Shown in pieces: positions 46,903-55,828 of a stretch of 64,000 nt of DNA; the first letter of the stretch is position 1; the number at the start of each line of letters is the position of its first letter. Source of the DNA: Aquimarina sp042434915. Lineage in GTDB: Bacteria > Bacteroidota > Bacteroidia > Flavobacteriales > Flavobacteriaceae. Below the pieces are notes generated by a model, which was given only the letters and a program-made list of their open reading frames with translations, was not told where the DNA came from and did not search any database. The position numbers and the translations under genes were made by a program. The stretch spans positions 1,984,001-2,048,000 of the forward strand of contig NZ_CP170198.1 of assembly GCF_042434915.1 (NCBI RefSeq). The letters are read 5' to 3'.

Positions 46903-49059
46903 ATGAAAAAAAGTGAAAAAATTCTAATTGGAACTATTCTTTTACTTTTCCTTGGAGTCTTAATATTCGGACATATATTTACAACACCTTTACTAATAAG
47001 TACATCTATTTTAAGTATATGCTATGTTATAGGTGGGTTTTATTTTTTAGATTACCAAAAAGATAAAGATAAACTGAACATATTAGCAGGACTAATCTTA
47101 GGTTCAGCTTTAAGTATTTTTACTTTTACGTTATGGTTACCTGTATCTATTTTTAGAAAGGTTCTAATTTCAATAAATATTATCTTTTCACTTACTTTAA
47201 TTGGTTTATGGTTTTATAAAAAAAGTAATTTCACTAATAAACTTAAATATATATTTTACAGATCTATAGTTATAGCAATCTTTACATCATTTTTTTCTTT
47301 TTCCAGTATATATTTCGATACTTATAGGAATATCTTATTAACAATGGTTACTCCTAATTCTAGTGTTCATAACAACTTATTAATGTTTGACAGAATAGAT
47401 AAATACGAGGATTCGATGAATAGTAAGAAGTATGACAAAGCTATAACTAACGCTAAAGAGGCAATATTATATGGCAAAGAATGGAGGAATTATGACACTT
47501 TATACTATCAAGATTTTTCAGGAGCATATGAATTTTTAGCAGATGCTTATATAGCCAATGCAGGTAGCTTTTACGACAACAAAAATTATCCTATTGCTTT
47601 AAAGAATTACATTAAAGCAGATAGTATTTTAACTCATAAAGAGAATAAACCGAAATATATAAAATCTACAGAAAGTGATATCTATTGGAACAGATATAAT
47701 CTTTTATTAACATATAATAAACTGTTAGATTATGACAATTATGATTCTGAATTTGAATATTTAATAGACAATTACTTAAAAGTAAAAGATACAGTTGATA
47801 TTGACTACTATTATATTTTAGAGAATGTAACTGAAAATTTCTATGACCGTTCATTTTACAGTGATGCAATATCCTTAAACAAATTATCTTTACAAATCTT
47901 AAATCAAGACAGTATAAATAATCTAAAATCATTTAAGAATACTTATATCCGGTTAATTAAAAATTATCTAGCTACCGATAGTATTCAAAATGCAAAAACA
48001 TATTTAACAGAATACGAAAACATAGTTTCAAGTAATAACTGTAAATATTTGCTATATAAAACTAGTATATATCAAAAAGAAAATATCAAAGAAGCTTTAA
48101 AGCTAGCTAAAATGACTTGTGATTGTTATAAAAAAGAAAACAAGCCTTCTAGTTTACTTGTTTCAAAAATTCTACTACTGCAATTAAAACTTAAAAACTC
48201 TGATTTTAAAGACTTTGAACAGGAAATTCTAATCACGCAAAGTTTAATTTCAAAAACTAAGAGCAAAAACTACGGACAAGCATATATAGATGAACTTTTA
48301 GGTCAATATAATTTCATAAAAGGAAATTATGTCGAATCTAAAAAACATTACAAAAAAGCTCTTGATTTCTTTAAAAATCTCAATGAAGTTAAAAAAAATT
48401 TACTTGAATTAAATATAGCTCAAATAAATGATGAATTAAATATCAGTTATGATAAAAACAGTATTAGCGTAAGTGTTCTAAACTTTTTAGCAGAATACGA
48501 AACTACTTATCCAAGCAATACGGTTTTTCATAATGATTTAGGTAACATTAATATCGGATTTAACTCAAAACTATCTGATTCTATTTTTAAAGTAACAATT
48601 GAGTGTCATAAGAATTTTGGCATAAGTAAATCTTCTAATTTAGGAATTGCATATAATGGCTTAGCAACCAATTTGCTGCATTTTGAAAAATATAAAAAAG
48701 CTGATTCATTATATAAAATTGCTATTAAAAAACTTGATGATTTTTATGGTAAACAAAAGAATGTAAATCAGCTTGTATGTTATTTAAATATTATAAAATC
48801 GAAATTAAATCAAAAAAAATATATTGAAAGTTTGGACTTTTTAAAAAAAGCACGCTTAACAAAAACATATTGTTTTAATAAAGATATAACGATATATGAT
48901 GCATATCTACTAAATTTAGAAGGAGACATAATTAAGGAGAATCAACAAAACAATTCTCTTGCAATTGAAAAATATAATCAAGCGTTAGATATAGCTAAAG
49001 ATTATTTTGATACTAATCATACATTTATCAAAAACATCGAAAATAAATTAAAAAAATAA
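46903..49059 (+). CDS. TPR protein with N-terminal membrane domain
   Basis: A 718-residue protein. Four membrane helices fill the first 150 residues (ILIGTILLLFLGVLIFGHIF and so on); the rest is a long array of TPR-like helical repeats (YPIALKNYIKADSI, KADSLYKIAIKKLDDF, LAIEKYNQALDIAKDY). It resembles the sensor part of TPR-type histidine kinases without the kinase. Function unknown. Its stop codon lies inside the attC-like box at 49056. Confidence 0.7.
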   Translation: MKKSEKILIGTILLLFLGVLIFGHIFTTPLLISTSILSICYVIGGFYFLDYQKDKDKLNILAGLILGSALSIFTFTLWLPVSIFRKVLISINIIFSLTLIGLWFYKKSNFTNKLKYIFYRSIVIAIFTSFFSFSSIYFDTYRNILLTMVTPNSSVHNNLLMFDRIDKYEDSMNSKKYDKAITNAKEAILYGKEWRNYDTLYYQDFSGAYEFLADAYIANAGSFYDNKNYPIALKNYIKADSILTHKENKPKYIKSTESDIYWNRYNLLLTYNKLLDYDNYDSEFEYLIDNYLKVKDTVDIDYYYILENVTENFYDRSFYSDAISLNKLSLQILNQDSINNLKSFKNTYIRLIKNYLATDSIQNAKTYLTEYENIVSSNNCKYLLYKTSIYQKENIKEALKLAKMTCDCYKKENKPSSLLVSKILLLQLKLKNSDFKDFEQEILITQSLISKTKSKNYGQAYIDELLGQYNFIKGNYVESKKHYKKALDFFKNLNEVKKNLLELNIAQINDELNISYDKNSISVSVLNFLAEYETTYPSNTVFHNDLGNINIGFNSKLSDSIFKVTIECHKNFGISKSSNLGIAYNGLATNLLHFEKYKKADSLYKIAIKKLDDFYGKQKNVNQLVCYLNIIKSKLNQKKYIESLDFLKKARLTKTYCFNKDITIYDAYLLNLEGDIIKENQQNNSLAIEKYNQALDIAKDYFDTNHTFIKNIENKLKK

Positions 49060-49138
49060 TACACTACGACAGTTTATATATTTCATTTGCTCCCTTCGGG
49101 AAGCAAACACATCATATAAGAGACGTTGACAGTAATTA
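49056..49138 (+). other. Short attC-like spacer after TPR gene
   Basis: Contains the box 49056-49073 (complementary to R2's right edge, 14 of 18), a hairpin TTTGCTCCC/GGGAAGCAAA (49086-49107, one bulged base), and the edge 49122-49138, which complements the box after the next unit (50344-50360, 13 of 17). Confidence 0.55.
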
Positions 49139-49143
49139 AAAAA

Positions 49144-49707
49144 ATGAGGGACTACCTACAAACATTTGATATTTTAACCGAAAAAGAAATTGAGCTTTTT
49201 GAGAGTAAAGTGCGAAATAAAAGATTGAAAAAAGGAGATTTTTTCATCAAAGAAAATCGAATATCCAAAGAAGTAGCGTTTGTGGTTTCAGGCTTGTTTA
49301 GGTCATTCTATTATTCGTCATCCGAAGAGGAAGTTACCTATTGTTTTACCTTTTCAAACTCTTTTGTAAGTGCGTACTCTTCTTTCTTATCTCAAACAAA
49401 AACAATTGAAAACATTCAGGCATTAACAGATATAGAATTACTAACGATATCAAGAGAGGAAATTTTAATTCTAGAGAAATCGAGTACAAATTGGCTGAAA
49501 TTTTTCAAAGTAATTGCTGAACAAGAATACATCAAAATGGAAAAAAGAGTCTTCTTGTTGCAAAGAGAATCTGCAGAAAAAAAATACAAAGATTTACTAA
49601 TAAATCAACCAGAATATTTACAATCAATTCCTTTAAATTTTTTAGCTTCATATTTAGGGATTACTCAAAGACATTTAAGTAGAATAAGAAAAACGATTAC
49701 GAATTAG
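49144..49707 (+). CDS. Crp/Fnr-family regulator (first cassette copy)
   Basis: A 188-residue protein from ATG 49144. N-terminal cyclic-nucleotide-binding-like domain (KKGDFFIKENRISKEVAFVV) and a short C-terminal HTH (IPLNFLASYLGITQRHLSRI). This shortened HTH is common in Bacteroidota Crp-like proteins. It is paired with the NAD(P)H oxidoreductase 60 bp downstream, which it may regulate. Confidence 0.85.
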   Translation: MRDYLQTFDILTEKEIELFESKVRNKRLKKGDFFIKENRISKEVAFVVSGLFRSFYYSSSEEEVTYCFTFSNSFVSAYSSFLSQTKTIENIQALTDIELLTISREEILILEKSSTNWLKFFKVIAEQEYIKMEKRVFLLQRESAEKKYKDLLINQPEYLQSIPLNFLASYLGITQRHLSRIRKTITN

Positions 49708-49767
49708 ACAAATGTCCTTTTAAAAAACTAACAGAGTATTGTTCTTTATACAAAACAAAGAATAAAT

Positions 49768-50346
49768 ATGAAACAAGTATTAATAATAAACGGACATCCT
49801 GACAAAGAGAGCTTTAATTACGCATTATCGGAAGCCTACATAAAAGGAGTAAATAAAACAAATGCTATAGTATCTCAAATTAATATTGCAGAATTGGAAT
49901 TTAATCCAAATCTGCAATTTGGTTATCGAAAACGAATGGAATTGGAGCCTGATTTGGTAAAAGCCATCGAGAAAATTAAAAAGGCAGACCATATTGTTTG
50001 GGTATTTCCAATGTGGTGGTATGGTTATCCAGCTCTTATGAAAGGTTTTATAGACAGAACATTTTTACCGTCAATTACATATCAACCTATTGAGGGAAAA
50101 GCATTACCTGATAAGCTATTGAAAGGAAAATCTGCACGATTGATTATTACAGCAGATACACCAAAATGGTACGATTTTTTGATAATGAAAAGCCCGACAA
50201 TCAATCAATTTAAAAACGGAACATTAAAATTTTGCGGAATAAGTCCTGTGAAAACAACTTATATTGCCTCAATAAAAAATTCAACTTCCGATTTCAGAGA
50301 AAAATGGCTAAAAAAAGTAATATTACTAGGCGAAAGTGTAAAATAA
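49768..50346 (+). CDS. NAD(P)H-dependent oxidoreductase (flavodoxin-like, NQO1/KefF type)
   Basis: A 192-residue flavin enzyme: MKQVLIINGHPDKESFNYAL, ADHIVWVFPMWWYGYPALMK and FCGISPVKTTY are typical of the Flavodoxin_2 family. It reduces quinones or electrophiles with NAD(P)H. It forms a two-gene cassette with the Crp/Fnr gene. The stop codon lies in the attC-like box at 50344-50360. Confidence 0.88.
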   Translation: MKQVLIINGHPDKESFNYALSEAYIKGVNKTNAIVSQINIAELEFNPNLQFGYRKRMELEPDLVKAIEKIKKADHIVWVFPMWWYGYPALMKGFIDRTFLPSITYQPIEGKALPDKLLKGKSARLIITADTPKWYDFLIMKSPTINQFKNGTLKFCGISPVKTTYIASIKNSTSDFREKWLKKVILLGESVK

Positions 50347-50360
50347 CTACTGCCAACGAT
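50344..50360 (+). other. attC-like 3' box of Crp/NQO cassette
   Basis: TAACTACTGCCAACGAT complements the cassette's own 5' edge (49122-49138) at 13 of 17 positions, 13 of the first 15. It overlaps the stop codon of the oxidoreductase gene. Confidence 0.5.
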
Positions 50361-50415
50361 AGTAACCATTGCACAAGTCCATTAAAAAGAGAAATTCGGC
50401 ATACAATTTTGAGTC

Positions 50416-50600
50416 TACCCCCCGTATTCTATGACCAGTGGCGGTAGGGATTTGCAGTTTGCATCTGTCATGAGTACTATTAAGGTATGTAGCATCGTCT
50501 CCATTACAACCAACCACCAATTCTAACGAGTACCTTTGCTATAGTGATTGGTAAAAGTGAAATTTAGTTACCTTTGGTGAGTATATAGTGTTGATGTACG
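50416..50600 (+). repeat. Spacer repeat copy 3 (R3)
   Basis: Same module order as R2 (left module TGGCGGTAGGGATT ... CATCGTCTCC, junction AACCAACCACC, common core), ending GTGTTGATGTACG. The first left-hand arm is altered (ACCAATTCTAACG), so the ACCAAT/ATTGGT pairing is shorter than in R2. The remaining 195 bp up to the methyltransferase gene show no frame or clear promoter. Confidence 0.85.
50547..50576 (+). promoter_or_regulatory. Promoter inside spacer repeat R3
   Basis: ATTG, 18 nt, TACCTTTG, same as in R2; a further TACCTTTG lies at 50531-50538. It points towards the restriction-modification genes. Confidence 0.55.
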
Positions 50601-50795
50601 CTAGCTAAATGCCACCGCTAAAACAGCACATTTATTTTTGCCAATTGCACCATCCGATGCTGAAAAATAAAAGAGCTATTTCTGTCTTTGCGCTCGAGCA
50701 ACTTTATCGACAAAAGAATGTGAACAAAAAAACGAACAAACTGAACAAACCAGACAAATCTTTTTTTTAACTTGTGAAGTTGAATTTGCGATGGT

Positions 50796-52061
50796 ATGAT
50801 AAAAGAAAGAATTAACATAGAAAACATTGACGGACAGCTATTTGAAATAAAAATAGCCGAACCAGAGAACTCTAAACCAGCTTCTTTTACTCACTATTTG
50901 CACAATCACAAAAACGGCGTTTCGCAATTCTATAAAAAAGATGCACTTGCTTTTGTAAAAGAAAGGTTAGTTAAAAAATATCCTAACGAACAAATTACAA
51001 ACAAAGTTGCAGAAGAGGCTCTTCAATATCTGATTTTTGACCTAAATAAATCTGTTCCTTTTCCAGCACCACTAAAACCAAAGTTTAAATTCATTGACCT
51101 TTTTGCGGGAATTGGTGGATTTAGATTGGCGTTCCAAAATCTTGAAGGAAAGTGTGTGTTTACCAGTGAATGGGATAAATATTCCAAACAAACTTACAAA
51201 ACAAATTTTGGCGAAGTTCCTTTTGGTGACATCACAAAACCTAAAACTAAAAGCTACATTCCAAACAATTTCGATGTTCTTTGTGCAGGTTTTCCGTGCC
51301 AAGCATTTTCAATTGCTGGCAGACGTGGTGGATTTGAAGATACCCGCGGAACATTGTTTTTTGACGTCGCAGAAATCATTAAAGAAAAACAACCAAAAGC
51401 AATTTTTCTTGAAAACGTAAAAGGTCTACGCAATCACGATAAGGGTAAGACATTAGCAACAATTTTAAATGTACTTCGTGAAGACTTAAATTATTATGTG
51501 CCAGAACCACAAATCTTAAATGCCAAAGAGTTTGGAGTTCCGCAAAATCGTGAGAGAATATTTATTGTTGGTTTCCGCAAGGATTTAGGTATTAGAGATT
51601 TTAAATACCCAGAGCCAACAGATAAAACTGCTGTTTTGAATGATATTTTGGAGCAAGAAGAAGTTTCGGTAAAATATTACTTATCTACAACTTACATTCA
51701 GACTTTAAAAAATCACAGAGCACGCCACGAAAGCAAAGGAAACGGATTTGGTTACGAAATAATCCCAAATAACGGAACAGCCAATGCAGTAGTTTGTGGC
51801 GGAATGGGCAGAGAACGAAATTTAGTTCTCGATGACCGATTAACAAACTTTAAGCCAGTAACAAATATTTCGGGCGAAGTCAATCGTGAAGGAATTAGAA
51901 AAATGACACCACGAGAATGGGCTAGGCTTCAAGGTTTTCCAGACAATTTCAAAATAGTAGTATCAGATGCACAAGCTTACAAACAGTTCGGAAATTCAGT
52001 TGCAGTTCCCGCAATTCAAGCCACAGCGGAAAAAATTATCGAAAAACTTAACTGCAAATGA
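50796..52061 (+). CDS. C5-cytosine DNA methyltransferase of type II system
   Basis: A 421-residue methyltransferase that should protect host DNA by making 5-methylcytosine. Motif I is FIDLFAGIGGFRLAF (99-113), motif IV is FPCQAFSIAG with catalytic Cys168, motif VI is FLENVKGLRNH (about 206-216), and the C-terminal motif is QFGNSVAVPAI. The first 95 residues are an extra N-terminal domain. It overlaps the endonuclease gene by 4 bp (ATGA). Recognition of CCGG is inferred from the HpaII-type partner. Confidence 0.92.
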   Translation: MIKERINIENIDGQLFEIKIAEPENSKPASFTHYLHNHKNGVSQFYKKDALAFVKERLVKKYPNEQITNKVAEEALQYLIFDLNKSVPFPAPLKPKFKFIDLFAGIGGFRLAFQNLEGKCVFTSEWDKYSKQTYKTNFGEVPFGDITKPKTKSYIPNNFDVLCAGFPCQAFSIAGRRGGFEDTRGTLFFDVAEIIKEKQPKAIFLENVKGLRNHDKGKTLATILNVLREDLNYYVPEPQILNAKEFGVPQNRERIFIVGFRKDLGIRDFKYPEPTDKTAVLNDILEQEEVSVKYYLSTTYIQTLKNHRARHESKGNGFGYEIIPNNGTANAVVCGGMGRERNLVLDDRLTNFKPVTNISGEVNREGIRKMTPREWARLQGFPDNFKIVVSDAQAYKQFGNSVAVPAIQATAEKIIEKLNCK

Positions 52062-53137
52062 TTACAGGAAACAAAGGCGAATGGAGCGAAATCTATGCCC
52101 TATTTAAACTATTAAGCGATAAACAATTATTTCTTGGCGATAAAGACATTGAAAAACTTGAAAAATTAGTTTATCCTATAATCAAAATTCTACGTTATGA
52201 AAATAATGGAGAATTTGAGTATTCAATACAGGATGAGATAATTTTAATTTCTGGCGATGAACAAGTTTTAAAAATTCCAATCGAACAATTTAAAACCAAA
52301 GCTCTTTTTCTTCTAAATGCAATTAAGGAAAATCGAGAAAGAACTTTTGCTGTTCCAGAAATTGAAAAGTTTATGCAGTCGATTAATTGTATGTCTCTCA
52401 AGGCAAGTTCTTCTGCTAAAACCGATATTACAATCGTTGTCCACGACCAGAGAACCAATCAACAACCAACTTTAGGTTTTAGTATCAAATCTCAACTTGG
52501 CAGTCCTTCCACTCTATTGAACGCTGGAAAAACCACAAACTTCATTTTCAAAATAAACGGAATAAAGCTTTCAGAAAATGAAATTGAAGAAATCAATTCT
52601 ATTTCCTCACGATGTAAAATAATGGATAGAATTTCTAAAATTCAATCCAAAGGTGGTTTGTTCAAGTTTATGAAAACAGAAAGACAAATATTTTCAAATA
52701 ATCTTGTCTTAATAGATAGTTTGCTACCGCAAATTTTATCTCAAATTGTATTTGACTTTTATTCAAGTGAGTATTCTCATTTGACAGATTTAGTCGATCA
52801 AACTTCACAGAAAAACCCTTTAAATTTTGATATTGAAAACGAACATAAATTTTACGAATATAAAATTAAACGCTTTCTAACAGATGTTGCGCTCGGAATG
52901 ATGCCGTCAAAAGTTTGGAACGGAAAATACGATGCTACTGGTGGATATTTAATTGTAAAAGAAAATGGCGATGTTTTGTGTTATCATATTTACAACAGAA
53001 ATGAGTTTGAAGATTATTTGCTCAATAATACCAAACTTGATACAGCAAGTTCATCAAGACACGGTTTCGGAGAAATTTATAAAGAAAGTAACGAATTATA
53101 TTTTAATCTAAATTTACAAATTAGGTTCATGAAATAA
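52058..53137 (+). CDS. HpaII-family restriction endonuclease
   Basis: A 359-residue protein that I match to the HpaII endonuclease family (RE_HpaII) from its start GNKGEWSEIYALFKLLSDKQ, the middle KTDITIVVHDQ ... GFSIKSQLGSP (a D...xK-type PD-(D/E)XK-like arrangement) and its length, close to R.HpaII. It should cut unmethylated CCGG. Position directly behind a cytosine methyltransferase with overlapping start supports this. Assignment from memory of the family. Confidence 0.82.
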   Translation: MITGNKGEWSEIYALFKLLSDKQLFLGDKDIEKLEKLVYPIIKILRYENNGEFEYSIQDEIILISGDEQVLKIPIEQFKTKALFLLNAIKENRERTFAVPEIEKFMQSINCMSLKASSSAKTDITIVVHDQRTNQQPTLGFSIKSQLGSPSTLLNAGKTTNFIFKINGIKLSENEIEEINSISSRCKIMDRISKIQSKGGLFKFMKTERQIFSNNLVLIDSLLPQILSQIVFDFYSSEYSHLTDLVDQTSQKNPLNFDIENEHKFYEYKIKRFLTDVALGMMPSKVWNGKYDATGGYLIVKENGDVLCYHIYNRNEFEDYLLNNTKLDTASSSRHGFGEIYKESNELYFNLNLQIRFMK

Positions 53138-53380
53138 CCAACGCTACGAGTTATACACTATAACAATTGTGCCATCCAAAATTCGCCCAAACTGCAAAAG
53201 AATATGTCTCTGCCTACGCTGAAAACTAATCTGAACGCAGAAAACCTGTAGAGAACTATGCATCCGATGAAAAGCCCCAACCTAGTTCCTAACATTTAAT
53301 TTTTAATTATCTGATAGTGTTTTAGGGTTGTTGTTTCCTCACCACTTTTACGAACTGTTGTATTAAAATTATAACGTTTG

Positions 53381-53466
53381 ATATAAAATAAAATTAGTAG
53401 TTTAGTACGAATTAAAACCAACCACCAATTGTATCGAGTACCTTTACTATAGTGATTGGTAAAAGA
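53381..53466 (+). repeat. Spacer repeat copy 4 (R4), right part missing
   Basis: Left module of the R1/R5 type and the common core up to GATTGGTAAA; the promoter half and GTTGTTG edge are absent. 53381-53463 is identical over 83 bp to 54156-54238 (R5), making a 775 bp direct repeat around the next gene. Nothing recognisable fills 53138-53380. Confidence 0.9.
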
Positions 53467-53479
53467 GAAAAGTATTTTA

Positions 53480-54010
53480 ATGGACAAAATAATATTAGAA
53501 GACAGATTTACTACTCATCAAAAAATTACGTTTTTACTATATATTGGAGCTCCATTTATAATTAGAATAGTTGGATTAATTAGAGATGGATTGAATTCAA
53601 ATCTGAATTATAAAGGTTGTCTAGCATTAATAATATTCCTGTTTATATATTCTCTATTAATCTCAATAGCATTCTTAAAAAAGGGATTCATAAAAATTAA
53701 CTCAAACCTTTATAGAGGTTCCTTTTTTCGTGAAAAGTTGTTTTTGAAAAAAAGAATTGATATTTCACAAACACCTAAAGTCGCTGTGTTAAAATTTAAA
53801 AAATCTCAAAAACTTGCATGGTTTAGTGCTGCAAAACCTGATTTAGCAACAGAATTTAATAGTTTTGAAATTAACATTCTGAATGATAAGCATACTAAAC
53901 GCAAATCAATAATTGATTTGAAAAAGAAAGACAACGTTGAGCGGACAATCAATTTTTTAACTACAAATTTTGATATGAAAAGTGAAGTATTTAGCCCTGA
54001 TTTTGGATAA
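53480..54010 (+). CDS. Small membrane protein of unknown function
   Basis: About 176 residues from ATG 53480 (MDKIILEDRFTTHQKITFLL). Two membrane helices (about 15-31 and 47-67) are followed by a soluble C-terminal domain rich in Lys and Phe, PH-like in its alternating pattern (INSNLYRGSFFREKLFLKKR). No family recognised. The gene is flanked by perfect 83 bp direct repeats (R4, R5). Confidence 0.6.
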   Translation: MDKIILEDRFTTHQKITFLLYIGAPFIIRIVGLIRDGLNSNLNYKGCLALIIFLFIYSLLISIAFLKKGFIKINSNLYRGSFFREKLFLKKRIDISQTPKVAVLKFKKSQKLAWFSAAKPDLATEFNSFEINILNDKHTKRKSIIDLKKKDNVERTINFLTTNFDMKSEVFSPDFG

Positions 54011-54155
54011 AAAACTATTTCCCACAACTAAACATTCATATAATCAATGCGACTCCGCATGCCTGAGGTGTTGACTATATCTGTTTGATTTTTATGACTA
54101 TGAGAATTACTCTTATTGTTTATAGTAGTCTTGGCAAACGTTTGGTAGTACATCT

Positions 54156-54290
54156 ATATAAAATAAAATTAGTAGTTTAGTACGAATTAAAACCAACCAC
54201 CAATTGTATCGAGTACCTTTACTATAGTGATTGGTAAACGAAAAAAAAAGGTTACCAAGGGTGACTATATATTGTTGTTGGCCATAAGCT
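54156..54290 (+). repeat. Spacer repeat copy 5 (R5)
   Basis: Left module of the R1 type, core identical to R4, then a diverged promoter half (GGTTACCAAGGG in place of TTACCTTTGG) and the edge GTTGTTGGCCATAAGCT (54274-54290), which complements 55829-55845 at 13 of 17 positions. 54011-54155, before it, holds only CCCACAAC and a short ATGCG/CGCAT hairpin. Confidence 0.88.
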
Positions 54291-54311
54291 AAAGAAACAC
54301 CTGTACTCAAA

Positions 54312-54893
54312 TTGAATAACATCGAAAAAACAGAAAATATATTTACCCATTTTGAAAAGTTTATTACGCTTTCAGAAAATTTAAAATCTGAACTTTCAGA
54401 ACGAATGAAACCGATTGCATTCCAAAAAGGAGAACTTGTTTTAGACGCAAACAACATTTCTAAAAAGAGCTATTTCATTAACAAAGGTATACTACGAACC
54501 TATTTCATTAAAGATGGAAAAGAAATCAGCGAATATTTTTCAGGAATAGATGAATGGGTTAATTCACCTAAAAGCTTTACACAAAGAGAAAAAGACATCT
54601 ATTATATTGATGCAATTGAAAATACCGAAGCATATTTTATCAACGTAAACGACCTTGTATATCTTTTTGACAATTTTCCAGAAATGGAACGTTACGCTCG
54701 TTTGTCAATGGGAACTGTTTTTGGTCATTTTATGGAACGTATAACTTCTATGAGGTTTACATCTGCTAAAGAAAAATATAATCATTTTCAAAAAACGTAT
54801 TCTAAAATTTATCATCGTATTCCTTTAGGTATGGTTGCCTCATATTTAGGAATAACTCAAGAAACATTAAGTCGAATAAGAGCTAAAAGGTAA
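54312..54893 (+). CDS. Crp/Fnr-family regulator (second cassette copy)
   Basis: A 193-residue paralogue of the protein at 49144, starting with TTG 54312 (no upstream ATG in frame). Binding-domain motif FQKGELVLDANNISKKSYFI and HTH IPLGMVASYLGITQETLSRI. It is paired with the alpha/beta hydrolase 67 bp downstream, repeating the regulator-plus-enzyme layout of the first copy. Confidence 0.83.
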   Translation: MNNIEKTENIFTHFEKFITLSENLKSELSERMKPIAFQKGELVLDANNISKKSYFINKGILRTYFIKDGKEISEYFSGIDEWVNSPKSFTQREKDIYYIDAIENTEAYFINVNDLVYLFDNFPEMERYARLSMGTVFGHFMERITSMRFTSAKEKYNHFQKTYSKIYHRIPLGMVASYLGITQETLSRIRAKR

Positions 54894-54960
54894 TTATTTG
54901 ATTTAGGTCAAAAGTTCTAAATATTTCAATTACTAGTTTTAACCTAAATTAAAACTCATA

Positions 54961-55824
54961 ATGAAGAAAAGAACTAAAAGAATATTAATAATCCTAACTC
55001 TATCTTTAATTTCAGGAATAGTTTACATATTTACATATGTGCCAAATCTATCAAAACAACACGGAGTTGTTGAAACCCTATTATATTTAGGAGATTCTGA
55101 AAACCAACCTTTAATTGTAGCTTTTGGTGGTGCAGAAGGCGGAATTGATTGGCATAGAAACCATATGAAAAATAAGAGGGATAGCCTCATTCAAAAAGGC
55201 TATGCAATTTTGGCAATTGGATACTTCAATGCTGACGGAACACCGAAAAATCTTGACAGGATTTCACTAGATGCAATTTCAGACACAATAATGAACATTG
55301 CTAAAAATCCCAAAATAAATGAATCGAAAATTGCACTTATTGGAGGTTCACGTGGTGGCGAGTTAGTTTTAAATTTAGCAAGTAGATTTAACCATTTCAA
55401 TGCCGTTATTGCAATGTCAACCACAAATGTAAGTTTCCCTGCTATTACGTGGTCTGCAAATACTTCTTCGTGGACTTATAAAGGTGTAGAAGTTCCATAT
55501 GTACAAGCACCTTTAAAGATAATCGGTCCCGCATTGAAAGGAGATTTATTTACTGCTCACAAAATGATGCTTGAAGACAAAGTGGCTGTAAAAAAAGCTG
55601 AAATTGAAGTTGAAAATATTAACGGAGCTATATTGATATTATCAGGTAAAACCGATGACCAATGGCCAGCTTCAGAAATGTCTGACCAATTAATTCAAAG
55701 ATTAAAAAACAAAAAATTCAAACATTACAACAAACATATAGCAATAGACGGTGGACACATAGCACCTTTAAAACATTTTAATCTTGTATATGATTTTTTA
55801 GACAAACATTTACCGACTAAATGA
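54961..55824 (+). CDS. Alpha/beta hydrolase, BAAT/acyl-CoA thioester hydrolase C-terminal type
   Basis: A 287-residue hydrolase with an N-terminal membrane anchor (ILIILTLSLISGIVYIF). Nucleophile Ser130 lies in IGGSRGGEL; the acid is in SGKTDDQWPAS and the His in DGGHIAPL. The pattern fits the BAAT C-terminal family, which hydrolyses or transfers acyl groups. Substrate unknown. Second gene of the Crp2 cassette. Confidence 0.82.
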   Translation: MKKRTKRILIILTLSLISGIVYIFTYVPNLSKQHGVVETLLYLGDSENQPLIVAFGGAEGGIDWHRNHMKNKRDSLIQKGYAILAIGYFNADGTPKNLDRISLDAISDTIMNIAKNPKINESKIALIGGSRGGELVLNLASRFNHFNAVIAMSTTNVSFPAITWSANTSSWTYKGVEVPYVQAPLKIIGPALKGDLFTAHKMMLEDKVAVKKAEIEVENINGAILILSGKTDDQWPASEMSDQLIQRLKNKKFKHYNKHIAIDGGHIAPLKHFNLVYDFLDKHLPTK

Positions 55825-55828
55825 TAAA

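Noticed and set aside
48000..49059. TPR protein as a histidine kinase
   Set aside because: The membrane and TPR parts resemble such sensors, but no H-box, N-box or G-box is present up to its stop.
50232..50447. Plus-strand frame of 71 codons over the end of the quinone reductase gene
   Set aside because: It is a shifted reading of that gene running into repeat R3, with no independent signal.
43551..54290. Insertion sequences as source of the repeats
   Set aside because: The repeats are under 200 bp, contain no transposase, lack matching terminal inverted repeats with target duplications, and always lie between genes in one orientation.
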